From Longimicrobium sp. (GTDB taxonomy: Bacteria; Gemmatimonadota; Gemmatimonadetes; Longimicrobiales; Longimicrobiaceae), in the NCBI GenBank assembly GCA_036377595.1, contig DASUYB010000094.1, positions 62,001-126,000 on the forward strand: a DNA stretch of 64,000 bases. Direction: 5' to 3'. Under the pieces are notes generated by a model. It saw only the letters and a list, made by a program, of their open reading frames with translations, did no database searches and had not been told where the DNA came from. The translations under genes were made by a program, and so were the position numbers. Below are positions 8,533 to 18,282 of this stretch, piece by piece (position 1 is the stretch's first letter; each line of letters opens with the position of its first letter).

Positions 8533-8727
8533 ATGCCCACCCGATCGCTCACCACCACGCTGCTCGTCGTCGCGCTCGGCATCGGCGCGTGCGGGCAGGC
8601 GCCGCCCGACCCGCGGCGCCAGCGCTACGAGGCGGACAAGGCGCGCTGCGACTCGCTCTCGCAGGACGGCGGCGCGCGCAAGAGCTGCATGACCTACCGC
8701 GGCTGGCCCGACGGGAAGTTCCGCTGA
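8533..8727 (+). CDS. Small predicted lipoprotein (64 aa)
   Basis: The protein starts 'MPTRSLTTTLLVVALGIGAC': a short basic N-region, a hydrophobic stretch and a lipobox (G-I-G-A-C) with Cys at residue 20. The mature part is only 45 residues, charged, with two further Cys (in 'RCDSL' and 'KSCMTY') that could form a disulfide. No domain is recognised. It is monocistronic, with a strong terminator 25 nt downstream. The 240 nt upstream of it contain no recognised gene. Confidence 0.65.
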   Translation: MPTRSLTTTLLVVALGIGACGQAPPDPRRQRYEADKARCDSLSQDGGARKSCMTYRGWPDGKFR

Positions 8728-8752
8728 CTCGTTCAGTCCGTGCGGAAGGATG

Positions 8753-8790
8753 ACGAGGCGGGGACGCTCCGGCGTCCGCGCCTCGTTTTT
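8753..8790 (+). terminator. Intrinsic terminator after the small lipoprotein gene
   Basis: ACGAGGCG (8753-8760) pairs with CGCCTCGT (8779-8786); an inner GGACGC/GCGTCC pairing tightens the stem, and a five-T run follows at 8786-8790. The remaining sequence to 9036 is the untranslated leader or promoter region of the helicase gene. It includes an AT-rich patch at about 8806-8845. Confidence 0.85.
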
Positions 8791-9036
8791 GTGGCCGCAG
8801 GTGGCGTAAATCTTCGAAATTGCTTAAATTACAAGGTTTGCATCCCGGCCGGTGCCGGAAACGGATGCGACGCGGCCACCCGCAGGAGGGAGCGGCCGCC
8901 CGCGCCGGCAGCGGATGCAGGCTGCGCACGATGCGCGAAACTCACCAGGCGCGAGCATACGCGAAAGGGCGGAACGGCCGCCGCGCGCCGACCACAGCGG
9001 ACCCGGAACCTTGAGCCCGGGCACACAAAGGACAGA

Positions 9037-10332
9037 ATGCGATTCGATGAGCTGAACCTCGCACCGGAGCTGGTGCGAAACGTGACCGAGCTCGGTTACG
9101 AAATCCCCACCCCCATCCAGCAGCAGGCCATCCCCGCCGCCCTCGAGGGGCGCGACGTGCTGGGCCGGGCGCCCACGGGCACCGGCAAGACGGCGGCCTT
9201 CATGCTTCCCACCCTGCACCGCCTGCGCGGCAAGGAAGGGCTGCGCGCGCTGGTCGTGTGCCCCACGCGCGAGCTGGCCATCCAGGTGGCCGACAGCGCG
9301 AAGGACTACGCGAAGCACACGGAGATGTTCGTGGGCGTGGTGTACGGCGGCGTGCCCCTGGACAAGGACCTGCGCGACCTCCGCGCCGGCGTCGAGATCC
9401 TCGTGGCCACGCCGGGGCGCCTGATCGACCACATGGAGCGGGCGAACGTCGACCTGGGCCAGGTGGAGGTCCTCGTCCTCGACGAGGCCGACCGGATGCT
9501 GGACATGGGCTTCAAGCCGCAGATCGACCAGATCCTGCGGCGGGTGCCGAAGGTGCGGCAGACGCTGTTCTTCAGCGCGACGATGCCCAACGCGGTGAAG
9601 TCGCTCGCCTACGAGATGCTGCGCGACCCCGTCACGGTGGAGGCGGCGCCGAAGGTGACCACCGCCGAGGGCGTGGAGCAGTTCGTCTATCCCGTGGAGG
9701 GGCGGCAGAAGCCGGAGCTGCTGGAGAAGATCCTCAACCAGCCCGAGGTGGAGAGCGCGCTGGTGTTCGTGCGCACCAAGTTCGGCGCCGACCGCCTGGC
9801 CAGCCAGCTGACCCGCGGCGGGATGCAGGTGGAGGTGATGCACAGCGACCGGAACATGACCCAGCGCGTGCGCGCGCTGGAGGCGTTCCGCGAGCGGCAC
9901 GTGAAGGTGCTGATCGCCACCGACGTGGCGCAGCGCGGGATCGACGTGGAGGGGATCAGCCACGTGATCAACTTCGACGCGCCCAAGGACCCCGAGGGGT
10001 ACGTGCACCGCGTGGGCCGCACGGCGCGCGCGGGCGAGAAGGGCGTGGCCATCACCTTCATGTCGGGCGGCGAGATCGGCGACGTGGCGGCGGTGGAGCA
10101 CCTGCTCGGGCACCGCATCCCCCGCGTGCACGTCCCCGGCTTCAGCTTCCACTCGGCGGCCGCGACCGCCGAGGTGGCGGAAGGCGGCGAGGAGGCGCAG
10201 ACGGTGGTGGAGCTGCCGCCCACCATCCAGCAGCAGAAGGCCGACCGCACCAGCCGCGGGCGCCGCATGGGCACCCGCAGCGGCAGCGAGCTCTCGCCCG
10301 AAGAGCTGGCGAAGCTGCTCAAGGTGGGTTGA
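9037..10332 (+). CDS. DEAD-box ATP-dependent RNA helicase, RhlE-like
   Basis: A 431-residue helicase with the full motif set in order: Q motif 'PTPIQQQAIP' (about 24-33), motif I 'APTGTGKTA' (46-54), Ia 'PTRELA', Ib 'TPGRL', motif II 'VLDEADRMLDMGF' (about 150), motif III 'SATMP' and motif VI 'HRVGRTARAG' (about 325). The C-terminal tail of about 75 residues is short and basic, as in RhlE/CsdA-like enzymes acting in ribosome assembly, RNA decay or cold adaptation. ATG 9037 starts exactly at the conserved 'MRFDELNL'; upstream in-frame sequence is not helicase-like. A leader of up to about 200 nt could carry regulation. Confidence 0.92.
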   Translation: MRFDELNLAPELVRNVTELGYEIPTPIQQQAIPAALEGRDVLGRAPTGTGKTAAFMLPTLHRLRGKEGLRALVVCPTRELAIQVADSAKDYAKHTEMFVGVVYGGVPLDKDLRDLRAGVEILVATPGRLIDHMERANVDLGQVEVLVLDEADRMLDMGFKPQIDQILRRVPKVRQTLFFSATMPNAVKSLAYEMLRDPVTVEAAPKVTTAEGVEQFVYPVEGRQKPELLEKILNQPEVESALVFVRTKFGADRLASQLTRGGMQVEVMHSDRNMTQRVRALEAFRERHVKVLIATDVAQRGIDVEGISHVINFDAPKDPEGYVHRVGRTARAGEKGVAITFMSGGEIGDVAAVEHLLGHRIPRVHVPGFSFHSAAATAEVAEGGEEAQTVVELPPTIQQQKADRTSRGRRMGTRSGSELSPEELAKLLKVG

Positions 10333-10382
10333 CGGGACCCTCCCGGCGGTGGACACGCGATGTCCGCCGTCGAGAACAGATG

Positions 10383-10415
10383 AGCGGCCTCCGCATCGCG
10401 CGGGGGCCGCTTTTT
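10383..10415 (+). terminator. Intrinsic terminator of the DEAD-box gene
   Basis: AGCGGCC (10384-10390) pairs with GGCCGCT (10405-10411), extended inward by CCGC/GCGG pairing, and is followed directly by five T residues at 10411-10415. Confidence 0.8.
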
Positions 10416-10442
10416 CGTGTCCCGATTCATCGAAGGATGAGT

Positions 10443-10520
10443 CTCACGCCGAGGCGGGGAGGACCGCGGAGAACTCATCGCCCTCCATCTTTTCTCCGCG
10501 TCTCCGCGCCTCCGCGCGAG
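10443..10520. repeat. Degenerate long hairpin repeat, CTCACGCCGAG type
   Basis: The left arm (10443-10473) begins CTCACGCCGAGGCGGGGAGG and the right arm (10492-10520) ends CTCCGCGCGAG. The arms are imperfect complements built from the word (A/G)CGCGGAG, the same word as in the hairpin at 7695-7778. No gene is recognised in 10333-10768. Besides this repeat and the helicase terminator, that gap holds the predicted tamA promoter. Confidence 0.6.
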
Positions 10521-10666
10521 GCCGTTCCGTTCCAGGCTCGCGGCGGCGCGTGGGAGATGCGCGTCCGGCGTGAGAACCCGCCGCCGGCCCGCGGCTGCAA
10601 CTTTCCCGAAAAACGCTGGCACGGCGGATGCGCGGCGAACGTGCGTTTGCCGCGTCGCCGGGCGTT

Positions 10667-10694
10667 TTGACCCGCCGCCGCACCGGTGTAGATT
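10667..10694 (+). promoter_or_regulatory. Candidate promoter of the tamA-tamB operon
   Basis: TTGACC (10667-10672) and TAGATT (10689-10694) are separated by 16 nt. They stand about 75 nt upstream of the chosen tamA start, with nothing else between. Confidence 0.5.
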
Positions 10695-10768
10695 CCCCGC
10701 CCGCCGTTCCACGGACGCTGGTCCGCGGAGGCGCCGCGGCTTTGCCCCGACAACCCGAGCCACACCCG

Positions 10769-13009
10769 ATGCTCGCACGCTCCGCGCGCGGCACCCCCAT
10801 CCGGACGGCCTGCTTCCGCGCGGCGGCACTGCTGTGCGCGCACGGGGCACTGTCCGCCTGCGCCGGCTCCGGCACCCGCCCGGGCGGGCCCTTTCCCCAG
10901 CTGCAGCAGTTCGAGGGGCGCGAGATCCACGCGGTCACCCTCACCGGCGACCTGCAGACGGTGCCGCGCGACTCGCTGATGCGGGTGATCGCCACGCGCC
11001 CCTCGCGCTGCAAGACGCTCTTCCTCCCCGTCTGCCTCCCCCTGGTCTCGCGCCAGGAGCAGCACCGGCTGGACATGCAGGTGCTGGGGCGCGACGTGGT
11101 GCGCATCGACCTGGTCTTCCGCGACAACGGCTACTACGGCACGCGCGTGGTGCCCACGGTGGACGAGGTCCCCGGCGACGAGGTGGACGTGCGCTTCACC
11201 GTGTTCCCCGGCGACCGGGTGACGCTGCGCGGGCTGGCCATCTCCGGCGCCGAGGGGGTGATCGACACCGCGCGGCTGCTGCGCCGCATCCCCCTGAAGC
11301 CGGGCGAACCCTTCCGCCGCAACGACTTCCTGGCCTCGGTCGACTCCACCCGCAACGCGCTGCTCGACGCGGGGCACGCGTACGCGCAGGTGCTGCGCAA
11401 CTACCAGATCGACACCATCGCCGACGTGGCCGACGTGAACCTGGAGGCCGCGCCGGGGCCGCTGGTGACGGTGGACACGATCCTGTTCGACGGGCTGGAC
11501 CGCATCCGCGAGCGCACCGCCCGGCGGCAGCTGACCTTCCGCGAGGGCGACTCGCTGCGCTCCCGCGACCTGATCCGCAGCCAGCGCAACCTGTACGAGG
11601 TGGAGCTGGTGCGCTACGCCACGGTGGAGGTGGCGCCCGAGTCGCTGCAGGTGACGCCCGACTCGGCCGAGCTGGCGGCCGACAGCATCGGCAGCACGGT
11701 CCTGGTCCGCATCGCCGAGGCGCCGAAGTACGCGGTGGACGCCTCGCTCGGCTACGGCACGCTGGACTGCTTCCGCGGCGGCATCCAGCACACCGACCGC
11801 AACTTCCTGGGCGCCGCGCGCCGGCTCACCCTGACCGCCACCGTGGCCAAGGTGGGCGTGGGCGGGGCGCTGGACGCGGGGCTCGACCGCTCGATCCTGT
11901 GCCGGGCCTTCGAGCTGGACTCGCTCTCCGATCCCGTCGACACGGTGATCGCCGGTGCGCTGAACTACCGGCTGGCGGCGGACTTCCTGCAGCCGCGGCT
12001 GTTCGGCACGCGCAACAGCGTGACGCTGACCGCGTACGCCGAGCAGATCTCCGAGCTCGGCCTGTACCTCCGCAAGGACCGCGGCGGGCAGCTGGGGCTG
12101 GTGCGCGACCTGGGGCCGGGGACGGTGTTCTCCACCACCTACACGGTGGAGCGGGGGTCGACCAACGCGCACGACATCTTCTTCTGCGTGGTCTACGAGG
12201 TCTGCACCCCCGCGAACATCGACACGCTGCGGAGCCCCCGCTGGAGCAACTCGCTCTCCGCCGGGGTGGTGCGCTCGCGCGTGCGGCTCGACCCCTTCCC
12301 CACCGGCGGCTACCAGTTCCGCGTGGGGAGCGACCTGGCCAGCACCTGGCTGGGCTCGGAAGACCGCTATCTCCGCGCGCAGGGCGACGGGAGCATCTAC
12401 CAGCCCATCGGCAACGGGCTGGTGCTGCAGTTCCGGCTGATGGGGGGCACCTTCCTGGAGGGGCTGCTGGACTCGAGCAGCGGCTTCATCCCCCCGCAGA
12501 AGCTGTTCTACGGCGGCGGGGCCACCACCGTGCGCGGCTTCCGGCGCAACGAGCTGGGGCCGGTGGTCTACACCATGCGACAGGGGACCGACTCGGTGGA
12601 GATCGGCGGCGTGCGCCAGCCCGAGGCCGACACCGTGCTCTCGGCCACCGGCGGGCGAAAGATCGTGGTGGGAACGGTGGAGCTGACCGCGCCGATGCGG
12701 GTGATGGGATACCAGGTGCGCCTGGCCGGCTTCGTGGACGCGGGGCGCGTGTGGGACCCGGCCGACAGCACGCTGATCTCCCCGCCGCTGCGCTTCACCC
12801 CCGGCGTGGGCGGACGCATCGCCACGCCGGTGGGGCCGGTGCGCATCGACGTGGCCTACAACCCCTATCCCCTCCCCCGCGGGCCGCTGTACCTGATCGG
12901 CCCCTCGGGCGACATCGTGGGGCTGCTCGACCCCAACTTCAAGCCGGAGCGCGGCCGCGGCTTCCTGAAGCGGCTGACGCTGCACATCTCCATCGGCCAG
13001 ACCTTCTGA
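10769..13009 (+). CDS. Omp85-family outer-membrane assembly protein, TamA/BamA-like
   Basis: The 746-residue protein has an export signal ending in 'GALSACAG', which looks like a lipobox. POTRA-like domains cover about residues 45-300 (segments such as 'VTLRGLAISGAEGVIDTARLLRRIPLKPG'-type turns). A C-terminal beta-barrel of about 400 residues contains 'GGGATTVRGFRRNELGP', the VRGF motif of Omp85 lid loops, and ends in Phe ('SIGQTF') as a barrel-insertion signal. It is followed after 1 nt by a TamB-type gene, so a TamA role in inserting or transporting envelope proteins is more likely than BamA. A lipobox on an Omp85 barrel is unusual. Confidence 0.8.
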   Translation: MLARSARGTPIRTACFRAAALLCAHGALSACAGSGTRPGGPFPQLQQFEGREIHAVTLTGDLQTVPRDSLMRVIATRPSRCKTLFLPVCLPLVSRQEQHRLDMQVLGRDVVRIDLVFRDNGYYGTRVVPTVDEVPGDEVDVRFTVFPGDRVTLRGLAISGAEGVIDTARLLRRIPLKPGEPFRRNDFLASVDSTRNALLDAGHAYAQVLRNYQIDTIADVADVNLEAAPGPLVTVDTILFDGLDRIRERTARRQLTFREGDSLRSRDLIRSQRNLYEVELVRYATVEVAPESLQVTPDSAELAADSIGSTVLVRIAEAPKYAVDASLGYGTLDCFRGGIQHTDRNFLGAARRLTLTATVAKVGVGGALDAGLDRSILCRAFELDSLSDPVDTVIAGALNYRLAADFLQPRLFGTRNSVTLTAYAEQISELGLYLRKDRGGQLGLVRDLGPGTVFSTTYTVERGSTNAHDIFFCVVYEVCTPANIDTLRSPRWSNSLSAGVVRSRVRLDPFPTGGYQFRVGSDLASTWLGSEDRYLRAQGDGSIYQPIGNGLVLQFRLMGGTFLEGLLDSSSGFIPPQKLFYGGGATTVRGFRRNELGPVVYTMRQGTDSVEIGGVRQPEADTVLSATGGRKIVVGTVELTAPMRVMGYQVRLAGFVDAGRVWDPADSTLISPPLRFTPGVGGRIATPVGPVRIDVAYNPYPLPRGPLYLIGPSGDIVGLLDPNFKPERGRGFLKRLTLHISIGQTF

Positions 13010-13010
13010 G

Positions 13011-16000
13011 ATGGCCGCCCGCCGCCGCTTCCGCCTGGACCGCGTGGGCCTCCTGCTGCTGGGAGCGCTCGCGGGGTTCGTGGTGGCGGCGCTGTTCGTA
13101 TTCCTGTTCGTGCAGCGCGCGCGCACGCGGGTGATCGAGGAGCGCGTGCGCATCACACTGGGGCTGCCGGAGGAGGCGTTCGAGCTGGAGGACGTGGAGC
13201 CCGACGGCACGCTGCGCATCGCGCTGCGCGACGTGGCGTTCCTGGACCGCAACCGCGACACCATCATCGCCGCGCCGGTGGCCCGCGCGCGGCTGGTCAC
13301 CCGCACGCTGAACGGCACCGGCCCCATCGTCTTCGACCAGGGCGAGGTGATCCGCCCCGACCTGCGGCTGTCGCAGGACCGCAACGGCGAGTGGAACGCG
13401 CTGCAGATCTTCGCCGTGGAGGCGGGGGGCCGTCCCGTGCGCGGCGTGGCGGGCGAGCAGCCGAAGGGGCGCACCTTCGACTTCCGCGGCATCCGCCTGG
13501 TCGACGGCCGCGCGCGCATCGTCACCCCGACCACGGCGCCGCCCCCGGGGCCCCAGCCGAGGTACGTCCCCGGCCGCACCCCCGAGCGGGTGCGCGTGGC
13601 CGGACGCTGGCTGGCCGTGCACACCCTGCGCGACCTCGACGCCAACCTCGCCCTCGTCCGCGTGAAGGGCGAGGGGGGATGGCGGGTGGAGATCGGGTCG
13701 CTGGACGCGGCGGTGACCAACCCCGACACGCGCATCGAGGCGCTGGCGGGGTGGCTGGACCAGGACGCCGCGCAGAACCTGCGCTTCGACATCCGCGAGT
13801 TCCGCACGCCCTACTCGCGCTTCGCCGGCGAGGGGCTGGTGAACCTCTCCGGCGCATCGCCCCGCTACGACCTGCGCCTCCGCGCGGCGCCGCTGGACTT
13901 CCGCGACCTGTACGGGATGGGCTTCGCCGTCCCCCGCGAGGGGATCGCGCGCTTCGGGCTGGCGGTGGAGACGCTCTCGGGGAACCGCACCCGGTGGACG
14001 GTGACCGACGCGCAGGTGGCGGTGCTCGACTCGCGTGCGTCGGGGCGGCTGACGGCCGTCACCGCGCCGGGGCAGGAGCCGGTGTTCACCGACACGCGGC
14101 TGGTGCTGGAGCCGCTGCGGCTGGTGGACCTGGAGCGGCTGGGGTTCGTCGACAGGATGCAGTTCGCCGGCGAGGTGCGCGGCACCATCACCTCGGTCGA
14201 CGAGGTGACGGGCGGCCGCGGCGGCGCGCTGCGCATCGACCTGGCCTCGTCCATCGTTCCCCGCTCGTCGGTGGACGCGCCGGCCTCGTCCATCACCGCG
14301 CGGGGACTCGTCCGCTTCGGCGGGGCCGAGGGGCTGCGCTTCGACGGCGTGCGCGTGGACGCCGATCCCCTCGACCTGGCCACGCTGCGCCCCCTCTTCC
14401 CCGACAACGACCTGCTGCGCGGGGTGATCCGCGGCGGCGCCACGGTGACGGGGACGATGAAGCGCTTCCGCATCGAGGGCGGCGACCTGGCGTACACCGT
14501 GGGCGGCGCGCCCGAGACGCGGCTGCGCGCGATCTCCGCCACCGTGTCGATGGATCCGAAGCTGCGCTTCGACCTTTCCGCGCGCGCGGACCCGCTGGCG
14601 CTGGCCACGCTCACGCGGCTCTTCCCCTCGCTGCCCTTCCGCTCGGCCACGCTCTCCGGCCCCATCCATCTGTCGGGGACGGCGGAGCAGATCGCCTTCG
14701 ACTTCGACCTGAACGGCAGCGCCGGCGCGCTGGCCGCGCGGGGAACGCTCGGCCTGGGCGGGCGCGTTCCCACCTTCGACGTCAGCGGGCGGGTGACGGC
14801 GTTCCGCGCCAGCGCGCTGGTGGCCAACGCGCCCGAGGCGGCGGCGCGGGAAGTGTCGGGCACCTTCTCGGCGCGGGGGAGCACGGAGGACTTCCGCTTC
14901 GCGGTGGACCTCACCCAGGCGGCGGGACGGTTCAACCTCGCAGGCAACATCCGCCGGCCGGGCGGCGGGCCGATGCAGTTCGACGTGGCCGGCCGCGTGG
15001 ACAACTTCCAGCTCGGCGTGCTCCTCGGCCGGCCGACGCTCCTTCCCGGCCCGGTGAGCGGCCCGATCCGCCTCTCGGGCGGGGGGCGGCAGCCGTACCG
15101 CTTCGACGTGGACCTGCGCGGCCCGCAGGGGATGTTCGCGCTGAACGGCTGGTACCAGCCGGGGACCGTTCCCACCTACTCCATCCGCGGACAGGTGGCC
15201 GGGCTGGACCTGAGCGCGCTTCCCGGCCTGGCCTCGTTCCCGCGCACGCGGCTGACGGGCACGCTGCTGCTGGAGGGGCGGGGGACGACGCCCGAGACCT
15301 TCCAGGGGCGCGTGGCCTTCAACGCCGCGCCGGGATCGACCGTCGGCGGGATCGCGCTGACCGCGGGGACGATGAACATCGTTGCGGCCGACGGCGTGCT
15401 GCGCGTGGACACGCTCCTCTTCGCCGGCCGCGGCTTCCGCGCCGAGGCGCGCGGGTCGATCGGGCTCACGCGCAACGCCGGACCGCTCTCCTTCTCGCTC
15501 ACCGCTCCGAATCTGGCGCAGCTGCGGCAGTTCCTCCCCGGCGCCGACACGCTGCCGGAGATGGAGGGCGCCATCGCCATGCAGGGGACGATGAGCGGCA
15601 CGGTGCGCAACCCGTCGATCGGCGCGTCGGGCTCCGCCCGCAACTTCCGCTACGGGACGTACGCCGCCGGCACGCTCACCTTCACCTTCGCGGGGGTGAA
15701 GGGGCCGCGCGGGTGGACGGGGAACACGCGGCTGGAGGGAACGCAGCTGCAGGCGGGGACGATGAAGCTCCTCGCCCTGAGGCTGGAGGCCAACATGACG
15801 CCCGACCGCGCGTCGTTCGGCCTTTCCGCGCGGCGCGACCCGCAGACCGACCTCACCGCGTCGGGAACGCTGGAGCTGGACGGGCTGGCGGTGCGCGGCG
15901 CGGTGCTCGACAACCTGGGGCTGAGGATCGCGGGGACCGACTGGCGGCTGGCGCAGCGCGCGCGCATCGCCTGGAACGAGACGCAGGGGCTGGTGGTGGA

Positions 16001-18188
16001 AGACCTGCTGCTGCGGCGGACGGGCCCCGGCCCGGGCGGCTCCATCGCCGCCGACGGGGTGCTGCCGCCGCGCGGCAACGCCGACTTCCGGCTGCACATG
16101 GAGGGGATCGACCTGGCCGAGCTGCGCCGCATCTTCCCCACCGTTCCCGAGGCGCAGGGGCGGCTGGCGCTGGACGCCGAGATCCACGGGCAGGTGAACG
16201 ACCCCCGGCTGACCATCGACGCCCGCGTGGACTCGCTGGTGTACGGCGGGGTGCGCTCCGACTCGCTGCAGATCAAGGCCAACTACGCGCCGAACCGGAT
16301 GGCGGTGGACGGCGGCGTGCGCGTGGGCGGGCACGAGGTGGTGCGCGCCCAGGCCAGCATCCCCATGCGCCTGTCGCTGGGCGGGATCGTCCCCGGCTTC
16401 GAGATCCTGCGCGACCAGCCGCTCACCGCCACCATCACCGCCGACTCGGTGCCGCTGGCGCTGGTCACGCAGAGCATGCCCGCGTACCTGGAGAACGGGC
16501 AGGGGACGATGCGGGCGCGCGTGGTGGTGGCCGGCACCCCGGCGCGGCCCACGGTGAACGGCGACGCCACGCTGGAGAACGGCGCGATGACCATCGTGGC
16601 GCTCGGCGCGCGGTGGGACCAGATCAACGGCCGCCTGTCGATGCACGGCGACACGGTGCGCGTCGACTCCGTCTCCGCCCACACCGGCCGCGACGGGCGC
16701 GCGTTCGTGAACGGCACCGTGCTGCTCGACGACGGCGCGCACCCGCGGGTGGACCTGGCGCTGTGGATGGACGACTTCCAGGTGGCCGACAACCCCGACG
16801 TGGCCGAGATCCAGGCCAACGCGCGGGTCCGGCTCTCCGGCCGCGTCCCCCGCATCGTGGTGACGGGAACGGTGCGGATCGAGGACGGCACCCTCTACAT
16901 CCCCTCGCTCAACACGCCGGGCGAGGTCGACATCCTCAACGCCGACGTGGGCGCGCTGGGGGCCGACTCCATCGCCGTGCCCACCACCAGCCAGGCCATC
17001 CTCGCGGGGCTGATCCCGCAGCACCTGCAGGTGCAGGTCGGCGAGAGCGTGTGGCTGCAGTCGCCCGACGCGCGCATCCAGATCCGCGGCAACCTGGAGA
17101 TCGACCGGCCGGGCGCCACCAACCTGATCTTCGGCGAGCTCGACGCGGTGCGCGGCAGCTACACGCTGGAGCTGGGCCCCATCCGCCGCCAGTTCGACAT
17201 CCAGCAGGGGGTGGTGCGCTTCTACGGCACGCCCGAGATCAACCCGTCGCTCGACATCACCGCGGCGTACGAGGTGCGCGGCGGGCGGGCCGAGCAGCCG
17301 GTGAGCGTGCTGGTGCACGTGGCGGGGACGATGCAGGAGCCGCGCGTGGAGCTGACCACCAACAACCGCCAGCCGCTGTCGCAGACCGAGCTGATCTCGC
17401 TGCTGCTGCTGGGCGGCACCGGCGGGCAGGGCGGGTTCCTGAGCAGCGAGCTGCTGAGCAGCGCCGCGGTGGAGCAGTTCGTGGGCAACCTACTGGCGGC
17501 GCAGCTCGAGAACGCGCTGGTGCGCACCGGCGCGGTGGACTACGTGCGCGTGCGGACGCGGGCGGCGACCGGCGTGGCCGCCACGGGCGCCGGCGGGGGC
17601 GGCTTCGGGCTCGACTTCCTGAGCCAGCTGACCATCGAGATCGGCAAGGAGGTGGTGTCGAACCTCTACGCCAACCTCGAGGTGGCCGACATCTTCGGGC
17701 AGCCGCAGTTGGGCGCGTCGATCGAATGGCAGGTCTCGCCCACGCTGACGCTGCGCGCGGCCAACGAGCCGGTGCTGCGCGACCCGCTGGTGCGCGGCCT
17801 CTTCCGCGCGCAGCGGCAGACGACGGTGGATCTGCACAGGAGATGGGAATACGGGCGGCCCAGGCAGCGGCCGCACCCGCAGCCGCGGCGCGCGAACCCC
17901 GCGCAGCCGAAGCCGGCGGAGCCCTCGACGCCGTCGGGGCAGCCTCCGCCCACGCCCCCGCCGGGAGGCGGCGGCACGCAGGAAGACGACGGGCGCGCGA
18001 CACAGGCCGAGCCGGCGCCGCCCGCGACCACCTCGGGACAGCCCCCGCCGGGAGGCGGCGGCACGGAGCAGGAGGCGGCGGACGGCCCCTCGGCCTCCGA
18101 GCGGGCCCAGCCGCCGCCGGCCACGGCCATCCCGGAGCAGCCTCCGCCGGTCTTCGGCCCGGCCGAGGTGGACACCGAAGGCGGATAG
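13011..18188 (+). CDS. tamB: TamB-like translocation and assembly module / AsmA-family protein
   Basis: A 1725-residue protein with one N-terminal membrane helix (about residues 11-33) and an enormous repetitive beta-rich periplasmic domain, as in AsmA/TamB proteins thought to bridge the inner and outer membranes and to conduct phospholipids or assist barrel insertion. The C-terminal region around residues 1230-1600 carries the TamB (DUF490) signature with 'GTMQEPRVELTTNNRQPLSQ' and 'LSQLTIEIGKEVVSNLYANL'. The last roughly 100 residues are a low-complexity Pro/Gly tail containing two P-P-P-G-G-G-G-T repeats, not typical of the family. The start is 1 nt after the tamA stop, so the genes are coupled. 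Confidence 0.88.
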   Translation: MAARRRFRLDRVGLLLLGALAGFVVAALFVFLFVQRARTRVIEERVRITLGLPEEAFELEDVEPDGTLRIALRDVAFLDRNRDTIIAAPVARARLVTRTLNGTGPIVFDQGEVIRPDLRLSQDRNGEWNALQIFAVEAGGRPVRGVAGEQPKGRTFDFRGIRLVDGRARIVTPTTAPPPGPQPRYVPGRTPERVRVAGRWLAVHTLRDLDANLALVRVKGEGGWRVEIGSLDAAVTNPDTRIEALAGWLDQDAAQNLRFDIREFRTPYSRFAGEGLVNLSGASPRYDLRLRAAPLDFRDLYGMGFAVPREGIARFGLAVETLSGNRTRWTVTDAQVAVLDSRASGRLTAVTAPGQEPVFTDTRLVLEPLRLVDLERLGFVDRMQFAGEVRGTITSVDEVTGGRGGALRIDLASSIVPRSSVDAPASSITARGLVRFGGAEGLRFDGVRVDADPLDLATLRPLFPDNDLLRGVIRGGATVTGTMKRFRIEGGDLAYTVGGAPETRLRAISATVSMDPKLRFDLSARADPLALATLTRLFPSLPFRSATLSGPIHLSGTAEQIAFDFDLNGSAGALAARGTLGLGGRVPTFDVSGRVTAFRASALVANAPEAAAREVSGTFSARGSTEDFRFAVDLTQAAGRFNLAGNIRRPGGGPMQFDVAGRVDNFQLGVLLGRPTLLPGPVSGPIRLSGGGRQPYRFDVDLRGPQGMFALNGWYQPGTVPTYSIRGQVAGLDLSALPGLASFPRTRLTGTLLLEGRGTTPETFQGRVAFNAAPGSTVGGIALTAGTMNIVAADGVLRVDTLLFAGRGFRAEARGSIGLTRNAGPLSFSLTAPNLAQLRQFLPGADTLPEMEGAIAMQGTMSGTVRNPSIGASGSARNFRYGTYAAGTLTFTFAGVKGPRGWTGNTRLEGTQLQAGTMKLLALRLEANMTPDRASFGLSARRDPQTDLTASGTLELDGLAVRGAVLDNLGLRIAGTDWRLAQRARIAWNETQGLVVEDLLLRRTGPGPGGSIAADGVLPPRGNADFRLHMEGIDLAELRRIFPTVPEAQGRLALDAEIHGQVNDPRLTIDARVDSLVYGGVRSDSLQIKANYAPNRMAVDGGVRVGGHEVVRAQASIPMRLSLGGIVPGFEILRDQPLTATITADSVPLALVTQSMPAYLENGQGTMRARVVVAGTPARPTVNGDATLENGAMTIVALGARWDQINGRLSMHGDTVRVDSVSAHTGRDGRAFVNGTVLLDDGAHPRVDLALWMDDFQVADNPDVAEIQANARVRLSGRVPRIVVTGTVRIEDGTLYIPSLNTPGEVDILNADVGALGADSIAVPTTSQAILAGLIPQHLQVQVGESVWLQSPDARIQIRGNLEIDRPGATNLIFGELDAVRGSYTLELGPIRRQFDIQQGVVRFYGTPEINPSLDITAAYEVRGGRAEQPVSVLVHVAGTMQEPRVELTTNNRQPLSQTELISLLLLGGTGGQGGFLSSELLSSAAVEQFVGNLLAAQLENALVRTGAVDYVRVRTRAATGVAATGAGGGGFGLDFLSQLTIEIGKEVVSNLYANLEVADIFGQPQLGASIEWQVSPTLTLRAANEPVLRDPLVRGLFRAQRQTTVDLHRRWEYGRPRQRPHPQPRRANPAQPKPAEPSTPSGQPPPTPPPGGGGTQEDDGRATQAEPAPPATTSGQPPPGGGGTEQEAADGPSASERAQPPPATAIPEQPPPVFGPAEVDTEGG

Positions 18189-18193
18189 ACGAC

Positions 18194-18230
18194 GGCCCGC
18201 CTCCCGATTGGGAGGCGGGCCGCCGCTTTT
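18194..18230 (+). terminator. Intrinsic terminator of the tamA-tamB operon
   Basis: A perfect 12-bp stem GGCCCGCCTCCC (18194-18205) / GGGAGGCGGGCC (18210-18221) with a GATT loop, followed by GCCGCTTTTC. Confidence 0.85.
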
Positions 18231-18282
18231 CATACGTGAAGTAATACTGGATCCCAGGATCGACTGTGCATTGGAGGACGGA

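Noticed and set aside
12939-17318. Very long antisense open frame opposite tamB (and a 1617-codon sister frame at 13391-18244)
   Set aside because: Both are products of the high GC content: translations are Arg/Gly/His-rich and lack any domain, while the tamB frame has family motifs and a coupled start.
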